This document shows positions 10,927 through 21,404 of a stretch of DNA of 64,000 nt, piece after piece. The stretch covers positions 2,027,831 through 2,091,830 of the forward strand of contig NC_052514.1 of the NCBI RefSeq assembly GCF_014356525.2, in the 5' to 3' direction. Under the pieces are notes generated by a model. It saw nothing but the letters and a program-made list of their open reading frames with translations. It was not told where the DNA came from and searched no databases. The position numbers were made by a program, and so were the translations under genes. Each line of letters starts with the position of its first letter. The stretch's first letter is position 1. Origin of the DNA: Nilaparvata lugens. Taxonomy: Eukaryota; Arthropoda; Insecta; Hemiptera; Delphacidae.

Positions 10927-11429
10927 TCGAGTCAAAACTACGAATAATGGGGGTCGAAGATAAACAAGCACTCGATTTTACTACGAATCATAGAGGTATG
11001 AATAAATTGTGGATGTCTGAACTATCGAGGTTCGAGGTATCAACATTTTTCAATAATATTTGCAATGTGTTGTTCCAATGATTTGACCGAATATATATAT
11101 GAACTAATTTCTACTTCAACTATTTATCATATTATTCTCTTTGAATATCAGATTTCATCTAGAATGATTGGGGCAACTTTTTCAAGCTATTATTCATTTA
11201 GTAATATTTTTTTAAAATTTATCTAAACATAAATTTATACTACTCCAGTTTATTTACTGCATGTGCGTACCAATTTGTTATTAAATTGAATTATTTGTTT
11301 TTTTTTTTTTAAGCAATTATTCATCTACTTATATTATTTTTTTTCTCTAAAAATAGAGTAGCTTAACTACTCTAGATATTACAATATTTATTCATCTATA
11401 AAAACTATCCTTACCTTATGCTACAAATT
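10927..11429. other. AT-rich stretch, nothing recognised
   Basis: No frames with family features and no paired repeats seen; T runs at 11300 and 11338. Confidence 0.3.
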
Positions 11430-11675
11430 ATTATACTTTTCTTATAAAAACCAGACTCCTTTCCACACACAGGCTACAGCCTTCGTGGAGGAGAAGCATG
11501 ATATTTCTTTTTTTCTTTACAATTTTTGTATGACTGTATATTAATTTACTCTAGTTGTTAGTGTATAAGATTAGTTGAGTAGGTATTATAATAAAATCAT
11601 TACGAATTTGTGATGTGTACACAATTGTTTGTAATTTTTCATGCAATAAAAATAATTTGATTTGATTCGACTGTA
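11430..11675 (+). mobile_element. Probable 3' end of a non-LTR retrotransposon
   Basis: ACAGCCTTCGTGGAGGAGAAG is followed by an AT-rich untranslated region, the signal CAATAAAAATAA and a short TTTGAT tail (TTTGATTTGATT). Poly(A)-type signals followed by simple-sequence tails are typical of LINE 3' ends. No reverse transcriptase coding sequence remains. Confidence 0.45.
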
Positions 11676-11913
11676 TCCAACAACTAACTCTATCATGGAG
11701 ATATATGACTCTATGTAACTCCAAACATGTCGAATCTATTTGAACGATAAATGCCTTCAGCAAGTACGGGAATAGGTAGGGTTGCTATAGGATAGCAAAG
11801 GTGGGATTATCAGAGATTGCTTGTAGGTTCGTTACAGGAAATCTAGATCATCATTCTGATTGAAATAGAGGTGGATGAATTGTAAGGGTGAAAGGAGAGA
11901 GATGTATTGGCTA

Positions 11914-12280
11914 AAGTGAGGTCCACGCTATAATGGCAGTGGAGAAAGATAGGAGAACATCGTTGCCTATCCTCTGTCTTGTCAATGCCTTCTATAGACG
12001 ATAGCTGATACATACAGGTTGATTGATGTAATATTAACAGTTCATTCTCGTTTAAAATAATCAATTATATTCTATGAACCATAAATTATATTTTTAAATT
12101 ATTTCATAAGTAAGATGAAATTTTTGTTTATTAATTATTAATTCTACATTGTCAAAAGACGATCTGGCAAACATAGCAAAGCGAGAAAGAGATAGCACTA
12201 TCCTCCTTGTTGGATGATAGACAAGGATAGTAATACCATTGCTAAACTATCTCTGCCATTATAACGTGGACCTCACTATA
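11914..12280 (+). mobile_element. MITE family B, copy B4
   Basis: Complete copy with ends AGTGAGGTCCACGCTATAAT and its inverse at 12255-12280. Internal landmarks: CTTCTATAGACGATAGCTGA, AAAGCGAGAAAGAGATAGC, ATGATAGACAAGGATAG. No coding capacity. Confidence 0.85.
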
Positions 12281-12690
12281 TCGTCAATTACAAGTTCATA
12301 ATACTTCTCAATCCCCCGTTCCACTGTTTCATTTCCAACTAAAAATCTCCACTCTAGATCTAAATTATTTCACTCTTCTTATTCCTGGAATAATCTCTCC
12401 TATGGAACTGAATTATTCCAGTCTTAATTATTTTTCTAGCCTCTCTAATCATCTCTTAATCAACAACCGAGCATCATAGCCGGAAAAACACAAACTTCTC
12501 CAGTTCTTCATTTTGTCCAGACGAGAAAAATTAGTGCAGCCGAAATACAACCTCCGCTGGAAAACGCTGATAAGAAAAACTGGAGAAGGAAAGTTTTCTC
12601 CAGTCCTGGACTCTGGGCATCTTGGAAAAGTTTTGTTATAATATTCCTTTTAATTATGACAATATTGAGGCTGGTTGCTTGCTTCTTCAA
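12281..12690. other. Unassigned stretch
   Basis: No gene or known family. The frame at 12508-12690 has no recognisable feature. Confidence 0.3.
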
Positions 12691-13775
12691 CTAGATGTCC
12701 TTTTTCTCCTTCTCCTCCTCTTCTACCTCCTTCACCACCTCCTCTTTCGCTCCTTATTTTTCTTCTTCTTCCTCTTCTCTCTCCAATTCTTATTTTTCTT
12801 CTCCTTTGTTCTCCACTTCCCACTGATTTACTGCGAATATACTATTTACCTTTCATTTTCTTTCATAAATTTCCATTAGACTCTGTTCCTATCTATTATT
12901 CCATTTTACCATCTTTTCTATTTTCTCCTCTTTTACTCATTCTTTTCTCTTCTTCTCCTTCTTCTCCTCTCTCTTCTTCTTCTCCTTCTTCTGTCTTTCT
13001 TCTCCTATCTCTCCTACTTCCTCTTCCATTCACATCGGAGATAGTATTCACTTTCAATTTTTCTGCTATCATGATTCTATTCATATCTCTTCCTCCACCT
13101 TTTAATCTTCTTTTTCACCTTTCTCTTCTTGATCTCCTCCTCCTGTTACTTTTTGTTCCTATTCTTCCTCTTTCCCTTCTTCCTATTATTATTCTCCTTC
13201 TTCTCTTCCTTTCCTTCCAATATAATACTTCATTTTCTTTTCCTTCTCATTCTTCTCCTTCTCCTTCTCTTCCTTCTTCTTTCAATTCCCCCTATTCCTT
13301 CCCTTCTTATCCTTTTTCTTCATCTACCCTTTCCTCTCTCACTTCTCCCTTTTCCCCTTCTTCTTCTTCTCCTTCTTCTTCTTCTTCATCACCCCCTTCT
13401 TCTTCCACTTCTGCCGTTTTCCTCCTTCTTTTTCTCTCCCTTCTTCCTCCACTTCATCCTTTCCCTCTCATTCTTATTCTTCTCCCTAAGCATCCCTCTC
13501 TCCTTCTACCACTTCTTCTTTCTTCCCTCCTTCTCACTCCCATCCTTCTCTTCCTTCTTCTTCAAATGCTTCATTTCCCCTTCCTTTTTATTCTTTTCCT
13601 ATTTTTCTCCCCCTTTTTCCGATTCTTCCGTCTTATTCTTCTCCCCCTTCTTCTACCAATACCTCCTTTTCCCTTCCTTCTCATCCATTCCCTACATCTT
13701 TCCTTCATTCTTCTTCTCCACTCTTCCTTCCTCCCTTCTCTCTCTTTCTTCCTCATTCTCATTCTCAGCCAAGAA
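12691..13775 (+). repeat. Polypyrimidine tract of about 1.1 kb
   Basis: C/T-rich on the + strand with CTTCTC and CTTCTT arrays, especially 13350-13400. Three frames of 60-370 residues here are Leu/Ser/Phe/Pro-only and rejected. Together with the tract at 2568-3565 it shows that kilobase-scale strand-asymmetric tracts recur in this locus. Confidence 0.9.
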
Positions 13776-13832
13776 ATCCACCTTTAATTTTTCTGACGAG
13801 AATCATTTTCAGCAACTCAACTGTCGCCTTCT

Positions 13833-13932
13833 NNNNNNNNNNNNNNNNNNNNNNNNNNNNNNNNNNNNNNNNNNNNNNNNNNNNNNNNNNNNNNNNNNNN
13901 NNNNNNNNNNNNNNNNNNNNNNNNNNNNNNNN
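13833..13932. other. Assembly gap (100 N)
   Basis: Exactly 100 undetermined bases, which usually marks a scaffold join of unknown length. Left of it the + strand is pyrimidine-rich, right of it purine-rich. Confidence 0.98.
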
Positions 13933-14102
13933 AAGACGAAAAAGAAGAGAAGAAGAAGAAGAGACGAGAAGAAGAAGAAGGAGAAGAAGAAGAAGAAGAA
14001 GAAGAAGAAGAAGAAAAGAAGAAGAAGAAGAAGACGAAGAAGAAGAAGAAGAAGAAGAGAAGAAGAAGAAGAAGAAGAAGAGAAGAAGAAGAAGACGAAG
14101 AC

Positions 14103-14134
<32 letters not shown>

Positions 14135-14345
14135 TGATGAAGAAGAAGACGAAGAAGACGACAAAGAAAAAGATAGATGAAGAAGCTAGGAGAAGAAGGA
14201 CAATGAGTTACAGAGAAGTATAAGCTTAGAAAAGAGAGAGGAAGTAAAAAGAGAGTTAATAAGGAGGAGAATAAGCGTGGAGGAAGAGGAGAAGATGATG
14301 AAGAAGAAGAATGAGAAAGGAGAAGAAGATGAAGAAGAAAATTAA
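13933..14345 (+). repeat. GAA/GAC microsatellite right of the gap
   Basis: AAGAAG with interspersed AAGACG and AGATGA units. The Ser-run frame on the minus strand is a shadow of it. Confidence 0.9.
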
Positions 14346-14739
14346 AAACGGGATGAAGAAGCTATAATCATTTCGTTTCGATTAGGTCTGAAATGGGCAA
14401 TTTCGATAATAAGCCAGGGAAAATTGCAACAGTAAATCAATCCAATTTGATGCATAGCTTGGTAGCTTTTTGCACTGTGGAAAGGTTGAGATCAATTTAA
14501 TATCCTCTGCTCAGTAGAATCACGATTAAATGCATCTTGCACTGTATAGTTTACCATTTCATACGCTAATTTTCCAATCAGTATTTTCAATGACCAGCTA
14601 TGCATAATAATATCATTAACATTCCTACCTTGGAAACGATTTGAGAAAATGATAAACCAGCAATAAAGTTGTACCTGAAACAGAATATAAAAGATAAATC
14701 AATAAATGATAGACAAACAAAACCATTGACAGAAAATAG
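14346..14739. other. Unassigned stretch
   Basis: No gene or family assigned. The minus-strand frame at 14587-14952 runs into the array that follows. Confidence 0.3.
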
Positions 14740-15101
14740 CATAAGAAGATAATAATATGCAATGGTTTGTAGATCTCTTTCACAGTTTAGAATTTTGTAA
14801 CAAATTAAGGTGTTGTGTATCAAGTTTGGATGATACTGTATCATATTAGTCTGACACTGTAGAATATTGTGTTGATACTGTATCATGTGTGGTGATACCA
14901 TAAGGGAAAAGATAGCATAAGAAGATATTATTCCATGGTTTGCAGAATTCATTCTAAGTTTGGAAGTTTTGTATCAAATTATGGTGTTGTGTATCAAGTT
15001 TATATGATGCTGTATCAATTTGATATGATAATGTATCATATTGTGCTGATACTGTATATTTGTGAGATACGATATGTGTGGTGATACCATAGCATAGAGG
15101 A

Positions 15102-15291
15102 AAGATAAAGAAAGATAGATAGAGGAAGATAGGAATGAGAAGATAAAGAAAGATAGATAGAGGAAGATAGGAATGAGAAGATAAAGAAAGATAGATAGAG
15201 GAAGATAGGAATGAGAAGATAAAGAAAGATAGATAGAGGAAGATAGGAATGAGAAGATAAAGAAAGATAGATAGAGGAAGATAGGAATGAG
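15102..15291 (+). repeat. 38-bp minisatellite, five copies
   Basis: Five essentially identical head-to-tail units containing AAAGATAGATAGAGGAAGAT and AGGAATGAG. Their near identity against the degenerate surrounding array indicates recent expansion. Confidence 0.95.
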
Positions 15292-15844
15292 AAGATATCC
15301 TATGGTTTGTAGAGTTCATTTAAGTTTATAAGTTTTATATCAATTAACGGTGTTGTTTATCAAGTGGAGATGATACTGTATCAAGTTGATATGATACTGT
15401 ATCATTTGTGTGGTGATACCATACAGAAAAAAGTAGATGAGGAAATATCCCACGGTCTGTAGAATTTATTCAAGTTTGTATGAAATTTTGTTGTTGTGTG
15501 TCAAGTTGAGATGATACTGTATCATATTCTGCTGATACTGTATAATATTGTGAGATACGGTACCATGTGTATAGAGGAAAGATAGCATAAGAATATATTC
15601 TATGGTTTGTAGAATTCATATACACTGTTTGAAGGTTTTGTATCAAATTTTGGTGTTGTTCACCAAGTTTAAATGATAATGTATCAAGTTGATATGATAC
15701 TGTATCATATTGTCCTGATACCTTATAATATCGTGCTGATACTGTATCATTTGTGTGGTGATACCACAGGGAAAATAGCATATGGATATATCCCATGTTT
15801 GGTAGAATTCATTCGAAGTTTGGAAGTTTTGTATCAGATTATGG

Positions 15845-16042
15845 CATAGCCACCTCTAATACAAGGCCGCGGCCTACGATATTGCAACGTCGCAGTATAG
15901 GCCTAAATCTAATACATGATTGGTGGAAAAGATTTGAAAAAATACCAGCTGATCTTTTTCACCAATCATGTATTAGAGATTCTAGGCCTACACTGCGACG
16001 TTGCAATATCATAGGCCGCGGCCTTGTATTAGAGGTGACTAT
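15845..16042. mobile_element. 198-bp hairpin MITE with 8-bp target duplication
   Basis: Long, nearly perfect inverted repeats of about 85 bp start CATAGCCACCTCTAATACAA and contain GGCCGCGGCC and GCAACGTCGCAGT. GATTATGG is duplicated on both sides (15837-15844, 16043-16050). Other units of the host array show the unbroken site. An 8-bp duplication with CA termini fits hAT or P superfamily; the sequence does not decide between them. Confidence 0.85.
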
Positions 16043-16187
16043 GATTATGGTGTTTTGTATCAAGATGGGCTGACACTGTATCATATTGTGCTGTATAATA
16101 GTGTTTAGACTGTATCATGTGTGGTTATACCATGGAGGGAAAAATCAAAAGGAGATGTCCCATGGTTTGTAGAATTCATTGAAAAAA

Positions 16188-16448
16188 GAGCAGACGACGC
16201 AAACACAAGCGGTGTCTCCTACTTGCATATTTAGCGCTTACGTGAGCTATAGAAACAAAGTAAGACCACTAAGGCGAATCAGCTGATGAAAAATCTTTAA
16301 AATACGTGAGCATTTGCTTCAGAGTTCAGTAGCATAAGGTAAAGCTTATTCATATAAAAATGAGCAAATGCTTATGCTTCTACCTAATGCTCATGAGCAA
16401 AACCTTATGTTCCATGAGCAATGCTTTGGTTTTATTCATATGGCCCAT
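16188..16448 (+). repeat. Dispersed repeat family E, copy 2
   Basis: Near-identical to 38-330 in its first 160 bases, then shorter in the CTCATGAGC-rich part. Confidence 0.6.
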
Positions 16449-16454
16449 TAACAT

Positions 16455-16566
16455 CAGATACTCCGGTATCAGTTATCCTCTACAGAAGGCATTGACAAGA
16501 CAGAGGATCGGCAACTGTTGTTCTCCTATCTTCCTTCACTACCATTATAACGTGGACCTCAATATA
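16455..16566 (-). mobile_element. MITE family B, end fragment B5
   Basis: AGAAGGCATTGACAAGACAG, CGGCAACTGTTGTTCTCC and CATTATAACGTGGACCTCA match one end of B7 and B10. The other half is absent. Confidence 0.7.
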
Positions 16567-17180
16567 ATGCAACTACCTTCGGAGGCTATACGTTTCTGAA
16601 GCCATTCCATAACCCGTCAAGACAATAATTCAAAATAAATAAAACTGAAACCTTCAACTCACTGAACCAATTTCATGCCACATATAATCAATTCGATGTA
16701 GACTGAACTTCAAGCAATAAACCTTATTTATACGGTAATAAAATCTTATTCATATTATTGATGTCAGAATCCCGAATGCTTACTCTAGGAGCACTTTCAA
16801 ATACCTCCCATCTGAACTGTATTATTTATTATGCAATGCATTGTAGAGATCAACTGTTATTGGTTTTGCTATACTCCCATAGCCTGTAGCAGCAATATAG
16901 CTATCTCTTTCTCGCTTCGCTCTGTTGCCAAATCGTCTTTAAACAATGTTTAAATTTGAACAATTTTTTTTGAAATTTGTGTATATGAATGTGGTTTTCA
17001 TGAACTCTAATGACTTACTTGCAAGATGTATCTTTATTAGAATGTTTAACTTAGGGAATGAAATCTTAAACAATAGCAAATTGAGTGGCATCCCGACACA
17101 TATACATATAATTATAGTGGAGGCCACATTTTCTTGTCAGCAAATAATCAACCAATTGTAATACTTTGTAAATAATTGTA
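16567..17180. other. Mostly unassigned; partial B piece
   Basis: At 16850-16950 the B internal sequence appears (TAGCTATCTCTTTCTCGC, CTCTGTTGCCAAATCGTCTT). The two overlapping frames at 16939-17161 have no family features. Confidence 0.4.
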
Positions 17181-17188
17181 GCTTATAT

Positions 17189-17460
17189 CATAGAGAAACG
17201 ATAGCGTAAGTGGATATCCCATGGTATAGGGCATTTATGTCGCAACTTTTACTATTATCCCAAGCCGATAGTTCACGTAGTTCTTTCCCATGCAGCTGTG
17301 TGACCCTGGTAGTCTCTCAAATTGTGCCGTTCCCACACTCTCACCCCAACAAAATAGTAAAAATTGACAATAATCGACAGTAATCGGCTTGAGATAACAG
17401 TAAAAGTGCGACAAAATTCCTATACCATGGGATATCTACTTACGCTATTGTTTCTCTATG
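17189..17460. mobile_element. MITE family L, copy L1
   Basis: 272-bp element with imperfect inverted repeats of about 70 bp or more, beginning CATAGAGAAACGATAGCGTA and containing GGATATCCCATGGTATAGG. CTTATAT lies directly on both sides (17182-17188 and 17461-17467), an apparent 7-8 bp target duplication. Related copies are at 54748-55110 and, as a bare hairpin, 5967-6005. No coding capacity. Confidence 0.85.
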
Positions 17461-17551
17461 CTTATATGCTTTTTGTAATTACGTCTATAATTTGAATAAA
17501 CTCCTCTGGTCGTGTTGTACCCTCGACCAGAGACATTATTATTTATTATTT
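17461..17551. other. Short hairpin between L1 and B7
   Basis: CTCTGGTCG at 17504 and CGACCAGAG at 17525 form a 9-bp stem just after AATAAA. It may be the end of an old element. Confidence 0.35.
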
Positions 17552-17927
17552 TCAATGTACAATTCATAATTAATCAACAAAATATTCGATCTCAATTATG
17601 AAATTATTGAATAATAATATACATTTTTTTTTCAAAAAATATAATTAATTATCTTAAACGAGAATGAACAGTTAATATTACATCAATAAACCTGTATCAG
17701 CTACCGTCTATAGCAGACGCATTGACAATTCAATTCAATTCAATTTTCTTTTCATCCATGACCAGTCTTCACACTGGATAGATTCCGTCAAAAGAAATCA
17801 AAAACACAAACTTTGAAATTTTGACACAATCTCAATCTTGAAATCTCACAATCTTGACAAGACAGTGAGGATCGGCAACGTTGTTCTCCTCTCTTTCTCC
17901 ACTGCCATTATAACGTGGACCTCACTT
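17552..17927 (-). mobile_element. MITE family B, copy B7, interrupted
   Basis: Carries CGAGAATGAACAGTTAATAT, ATCAATAAACCTGTATCAGC and the end CCATTATAACGTGGACCTCA. It lacks the outer left terminal repeat and is split by the insertion at 17729-17853. Confidence 0.75.
17729..17853 (-). mobile_element. 125-bp truncated LINE-like insertion in B7
   Basis: TTGACAA is duplicated around it (17722-17728, 17854-17860), at the point where other B copies read ATTGACAAGACAGAGG. The insert begins with three AATTC units, a simple-sequence tail seen from the minus strand. It is most likely a 5'-truncated non-LTR 3' end. Confidence 0.6.
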
Positions 17928-18483
17928 AGAAATATATATGACCAGTAAGAGTGGAACAAATCAGACTCGTTTCATTTAAATTGCTTTGGATACTTTACGA
18001 TGTATGTAAAGCGTTCTAAAGTCATATACGACCGTGAAATTCACTTCATTGTGTCAGCTTCCCTTATGACTAACACTGATAGCTTCCAATTTAACTAATA
18101 CTGACATTTTGGTAAATCTCTCTGGAGAATGATTTATTGAAGCTGGCAGTATGTACGGAATAGACAGACGTGCTACTTTTGAATGTGACAGGTGTCAATT
18201 TATTTTGAAACGAGTATATTTCATGTTTTACTATGATGGAAGCTTATAGGAGAAACTGTAACATAGGTACTACTGTTTATTTTATAGTTTTCGATGATTT
18301 ATGTTGTGTATGGGATACTTTGTAATATTATATTGGTTTGCATATAATATTGGTTTGTACCAATATACAATGTATTCTAGCAGAGACAAGAATAATATAG
18401 TTATCTTACTTACTTACTTACTTACTTATCCTTCATCTATGATCCTAGGTACCTTGGGTTTTACGTTACTTTATGAATTATGA
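17928..18483. other. Unassigned; weak CTGACAG-type repeats
   Basis: GTGTCAGCTTCCCTTATGAC, AATACTGACATTTTGG and AAGCTGGCAGTATG at 18050-18160 match the degenerate repeat of 7660-7935. A CTTA microsatellite lies at 18407-18428. Confidence 0.4.
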
Positions 18484-19079
18484 ACTAAAATGGGGCATCG
18501 AGCTTCGCTCTGGAGTACAAAAGCATAAAACATTTATTACGAAAGAAGAAATTATAATAAAATTCATACAGAAATGTTCTATCCAATCTCAGTATATTGA
18601 TATTAATTCCCAGAGGAATACAGAAATTTCCCTCACAATGGCCCAGTTGCACAAAAGCCGGTTGAATTTTAATCCTGATTAACTTCACGTGAACCAAATC
18701 AGAGAAGACCATTTCAAAAAGATGGTTCTACTGGAATTAATCAGGATTGAAAATAACCCGGATTTTTTGTAACCTGATTGAATGATCACAAAAGTTCAAC
18801 AGCTGAGTTATAGTTTTGACACAGTCCCACACAACAGACGACGAAATAATATCATCTGTTTTCCCAAGGATGAATAATAATTATCCTTTTAAATTCCTTC
18901 AGCGAGTTTTCTCAGGGATTAGACCTAGTACAATCGAATTTTCATATTATCAATTTTCATATTCTACTATGTTCTGATTTCGTGAGAATCGTTAGAGCCG
19001 TTTTCGAGATCCAGTGAAATACAAACATCTGAACATCTAAACATATAAACAGAAATTGCTCGTTTAATAGTATGGGATA
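18484..19079 (-). mobile_element. Helitron-like family G, copy G1
   Basis: On the minus strand it starts TCCCATACTATTAAACGAGC at about 19078, includes the flanking-type block AACGGCTCTAACGATTCTCA, and ends in the hairpin GAGCGAAGCTC followed by GATGCCCCAT. The TCCTATACTATT start and the 3' hairpin suggest a Helitron or Helentron-like non-autonomous element. It shares CCGGTTGAATTTTAATCCTG with G2-G4. Confidence 0.6.
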
Positions 19080-19951
19080 AAAATTGAATCAGATGGAAAA
19101 ATTTATTACGAGAGAAGAAATTATTATAACGTTCATAGTTCATACAGAAATGTTCTATCCAATCACAGTAAATTGAGACTAATTCACAGAGGAATGCAAA
19201 AATTTCCCTCACAATGGCCCAGTTGCAGAAAAGCCGGTTGAATTTTAATCCTGATTAACTTCACATGAACCAAATCAGAGAAGACCATTTCAAAAAGATG
19301 GTTCTACTGGATTATCAGGATTGTTAAAATAACCCGGCTTTTTTGTAACCGGCACTAAGTACCTGATTGAATTATTACAAAAGTTCAACAGCTGAGTCAT
19401 CATTTTGATACAGTCCCACATACATGAACTCGCTCACTAACTTCCATCACCAACAGACGACGAAATGATTATTAACAGCTGTTTTCCAAGGATGAATAAT
19501 AATTATCCTTTTAATTTCCTTCAGCGAGTTCTTTCAGGGATGAGACCTAGTGCAATCGAATCTTTATATTATAAACCTACTATGGTCTGAATTTCGTGAG
19601 AATCGTTAGATCCGTTTTCAAGATCCGGTGAAATACAAACATATAAACATCAAAACATCCGAACATCTAAAGATCTGAACATCTAAACATCTTAACATCT
19701 TAACATCTTAACATCTTAACATCTTAACATCTAAACATATAAACAGAAGTTGCTCGTTCAATAGTATAGGATAAACATATAAACATCTTAACATCTAAAC
19801 ATATAAACAGAAGTTGCTCGTTCAATAGTATAGGATAAACATATAAACATCTGAACATCTAAACATCCAAACATCCAAACATCTAAACATCTAAACATCT
19901 AAACATATAAACAAAAGTTGCTCGTTCAATAGTATAGGATATGCTTTATGA
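19080..19951 (-). mobile_element. Helitron-like family G, copy G2, with expanded 5' end
   Basis: Directly adjoins G1 and has the same body but lacks the GAGCGAAGCTC end. Its 5' side carries three copies of the terminal motif GTTGCTCGTTCAATAGTATA (at about 19747, 19813, 19917) separated by ACATCTAA-type minisatellite. Repeated ends like this suggest serial end capture or slippage. Confidence 0.6.
19640..19915 (+). repeat. ACATCTAA / ACATATAA minisatellite in G2
   Basis: Units of 8-10 bp (CATCTTAA, CATCTAAA, CATATAAA) repeated with drift. G1, G3 and G4 have the same motif; in G1 and G4 the run is much shorter. Confidence 0.85.
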
Positions 19952-20324
19952 TTTAGTTGGCTACCTCAGTTTATTGATATTCATACTGTAGTTTTGGAGT
20001 GTTTTTGAAGCTTAAAATTCATAAACAATATAAATTAGACTAAGTTCAATGATAAACTCTGAAATTTATTCAAATAGTGACCAAGTTTTGTCAATATTCT
20101 CATACAGTCACGTTTACACCAGTGTTATCAAAAAAATATTGTTTACAAAATTAGTTCTTTTTCAATTTCTTGTGTAAAAAACAAGTTCAATGCTGCTGTG
20201 TTCTGTAAGAAATTGCAACAAATTGCCGAAATTTCTTGAAATCTCAGTTGATGAATCTGGTGTGAACGTGGTGGTTTAATACGAGCTTCTTTTGTAGAAT
20301 TTCGTCATCTATAATAAATAATAA
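19952..20324. other. Unassigned AT-rich stretch
   Basis: No gene or repeat family recognised. Confidence 0.3.
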
Positions 20325-20430
20325 AGGAAAGAATTGGCTTTCACGTACGGGATAGGAATTCCACGAATGACGAATCATCACGTCTGAACGGCTCAACTGA
20401 TTAACTTGAAAATAGAATATAATCATGTTA
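20325..20430 (+). repeat. Dispersed repeat family J, partial copy J1
   Basis: CACGTACGGGATAGGAATTC, ACGAATCATCACGTCTGAAC and CAACTGATTAACTTGAAA match the copies at 29150-29370 and 31885-32083. Confidence 0.6.
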
Positions 20431-20696
20431 TAATTGCAGACTTTATCAAATAACTTCAATATCCTCTCTACCTCATTTCATTCAAATTACGTATACTTAT
20501 CATTCATTAATAATGAAACTTTATGGTTAGCATTATCAGCCAATGCAGAAATCAATGCGAATATTCAGAGCTCGTTTCAATCTATCAGAGCAACAAGTTT
20601 AGTAATTCAATTATAAAACCACATTTTTGATGTGAGAAAAAACTGATTCTTTGTGAAAATACTTTACTCACATGGGCTATTTTTAACAAATTAATA

Positions 20697-20900
20697 AAAA
20701 CAATATCAAAATCTTGAAGTACCCTTCATTTTTAAAAAAAAATTAAAATAGTTCAAGTTTCGACCCTAACTTAGGTCATTTTGAAAATGAGTTAGGTCAC
20801 ATTTCAACTTGAAAATGACTCAAGTTAGGGTCGAAACTAGTTCTTGAACTATTTTAAAGTTTTAGAAAAAAAGTGTACTTCAAGATTTTTATATTGTTTT
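20697..20900. mobile_element. Hairpin element H, about 200 bp
   Basis: Inverted arms of about 90 bp start AAAACAATATCAAAATCTTG and end in its inverse at 20900. The loop side carries ACTTGAAAATGACTCAAGTT and GGGTCGAAACTAGTTCTTG, a core also seen in hairpins at 24712 and in family F. No target duplication is clear. Confidence 0.75.
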
Positions 20901-21313
20901 CAAAATCTCTTATTGTGAATATCTCAAATTTATGGAATATCTTATCATGCTATCTTTTCTCTTATAATATAAACCTACTCTCCATCAAATACAGATAATC
21001 TAGCTTGTTGAGAACTCGATGATTATGAAAACACAAATTATGCTAGTCTTAGTTTCATGAAATTAACTCAATGTTAAACGTATAATAATCTTCTAAAACT
21101 GATTTAATAACTCTGGAAAACTTCATCATGGTAAATGGACTTATACTTAACGGACAGAAATAAACTTTCAGGAAATTAAATTTGGAGGAAACGTTGAAAA
21201 AGCTCAAATCCAAACATCAAGTTGGTCCAAAGTTTGTCGAAATTACTACAAACTTTGGTGTAATAGAAATAGAACATCACTATATAAATAATAGTGAGAC
21301 TCACGTTAAACTG
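20901..21313. other. Unassigned AT-rich stretch
   Basis: No gene or family recognised. Confidence 0.3.
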
Positions 21314-21395
21314 TGTTCTTCTCCTTCTTCTTCTTTTTCTTCTTCTTCTTTTTCTTCTTCTTTTTCTTCTTCTTCTTCTTCTTCTCTTACTCCCT
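21314..21395 (+). repeat. TTC microsatellite
   Basis: CTTCTT run. The Ser/Leu/Arg frames over it are shadows. Confidence 0.9.
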
Positions 21396-21404
21396 CTCCT
21401 AGGT

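Larger units (their letters stand above)
14740..16185 (+). repeat. Degenerate tandem array built on TGATACTGTATCA
   Basis: About six diverged units of roughly 140-190 bp. Each carries CCATGGTTTGTAGAATTCAT, TTTTGTATCAAATTATGGTG, GATGATACTGTATCA and TGTGGTGATACCATAGGGAA. The 13-bp palindrome TGATACTGTATCA occurs many times. The array is interrupted by a 38-bp minisatellite (15102-15291) and by a hairpin MITE (15845-16042). The minus-strand frames of about 110-120 residues here follow the repeat and are not genes. It looks like a local satellite or a transposon with internal amplification. Confidence 0.7.

Noticed and set aside
15102..15291. CRISPR-like regular repeats
   Set aside because: Five identical 38-bp units with no spacers between them: a minisatellite in a eukaryotic genome.
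14954..15319. 121-residue minus-strand frame with repeated IFLYL-type segments
   Set aside because: It is the translation of the 38-bp minisatellite and stops with it.
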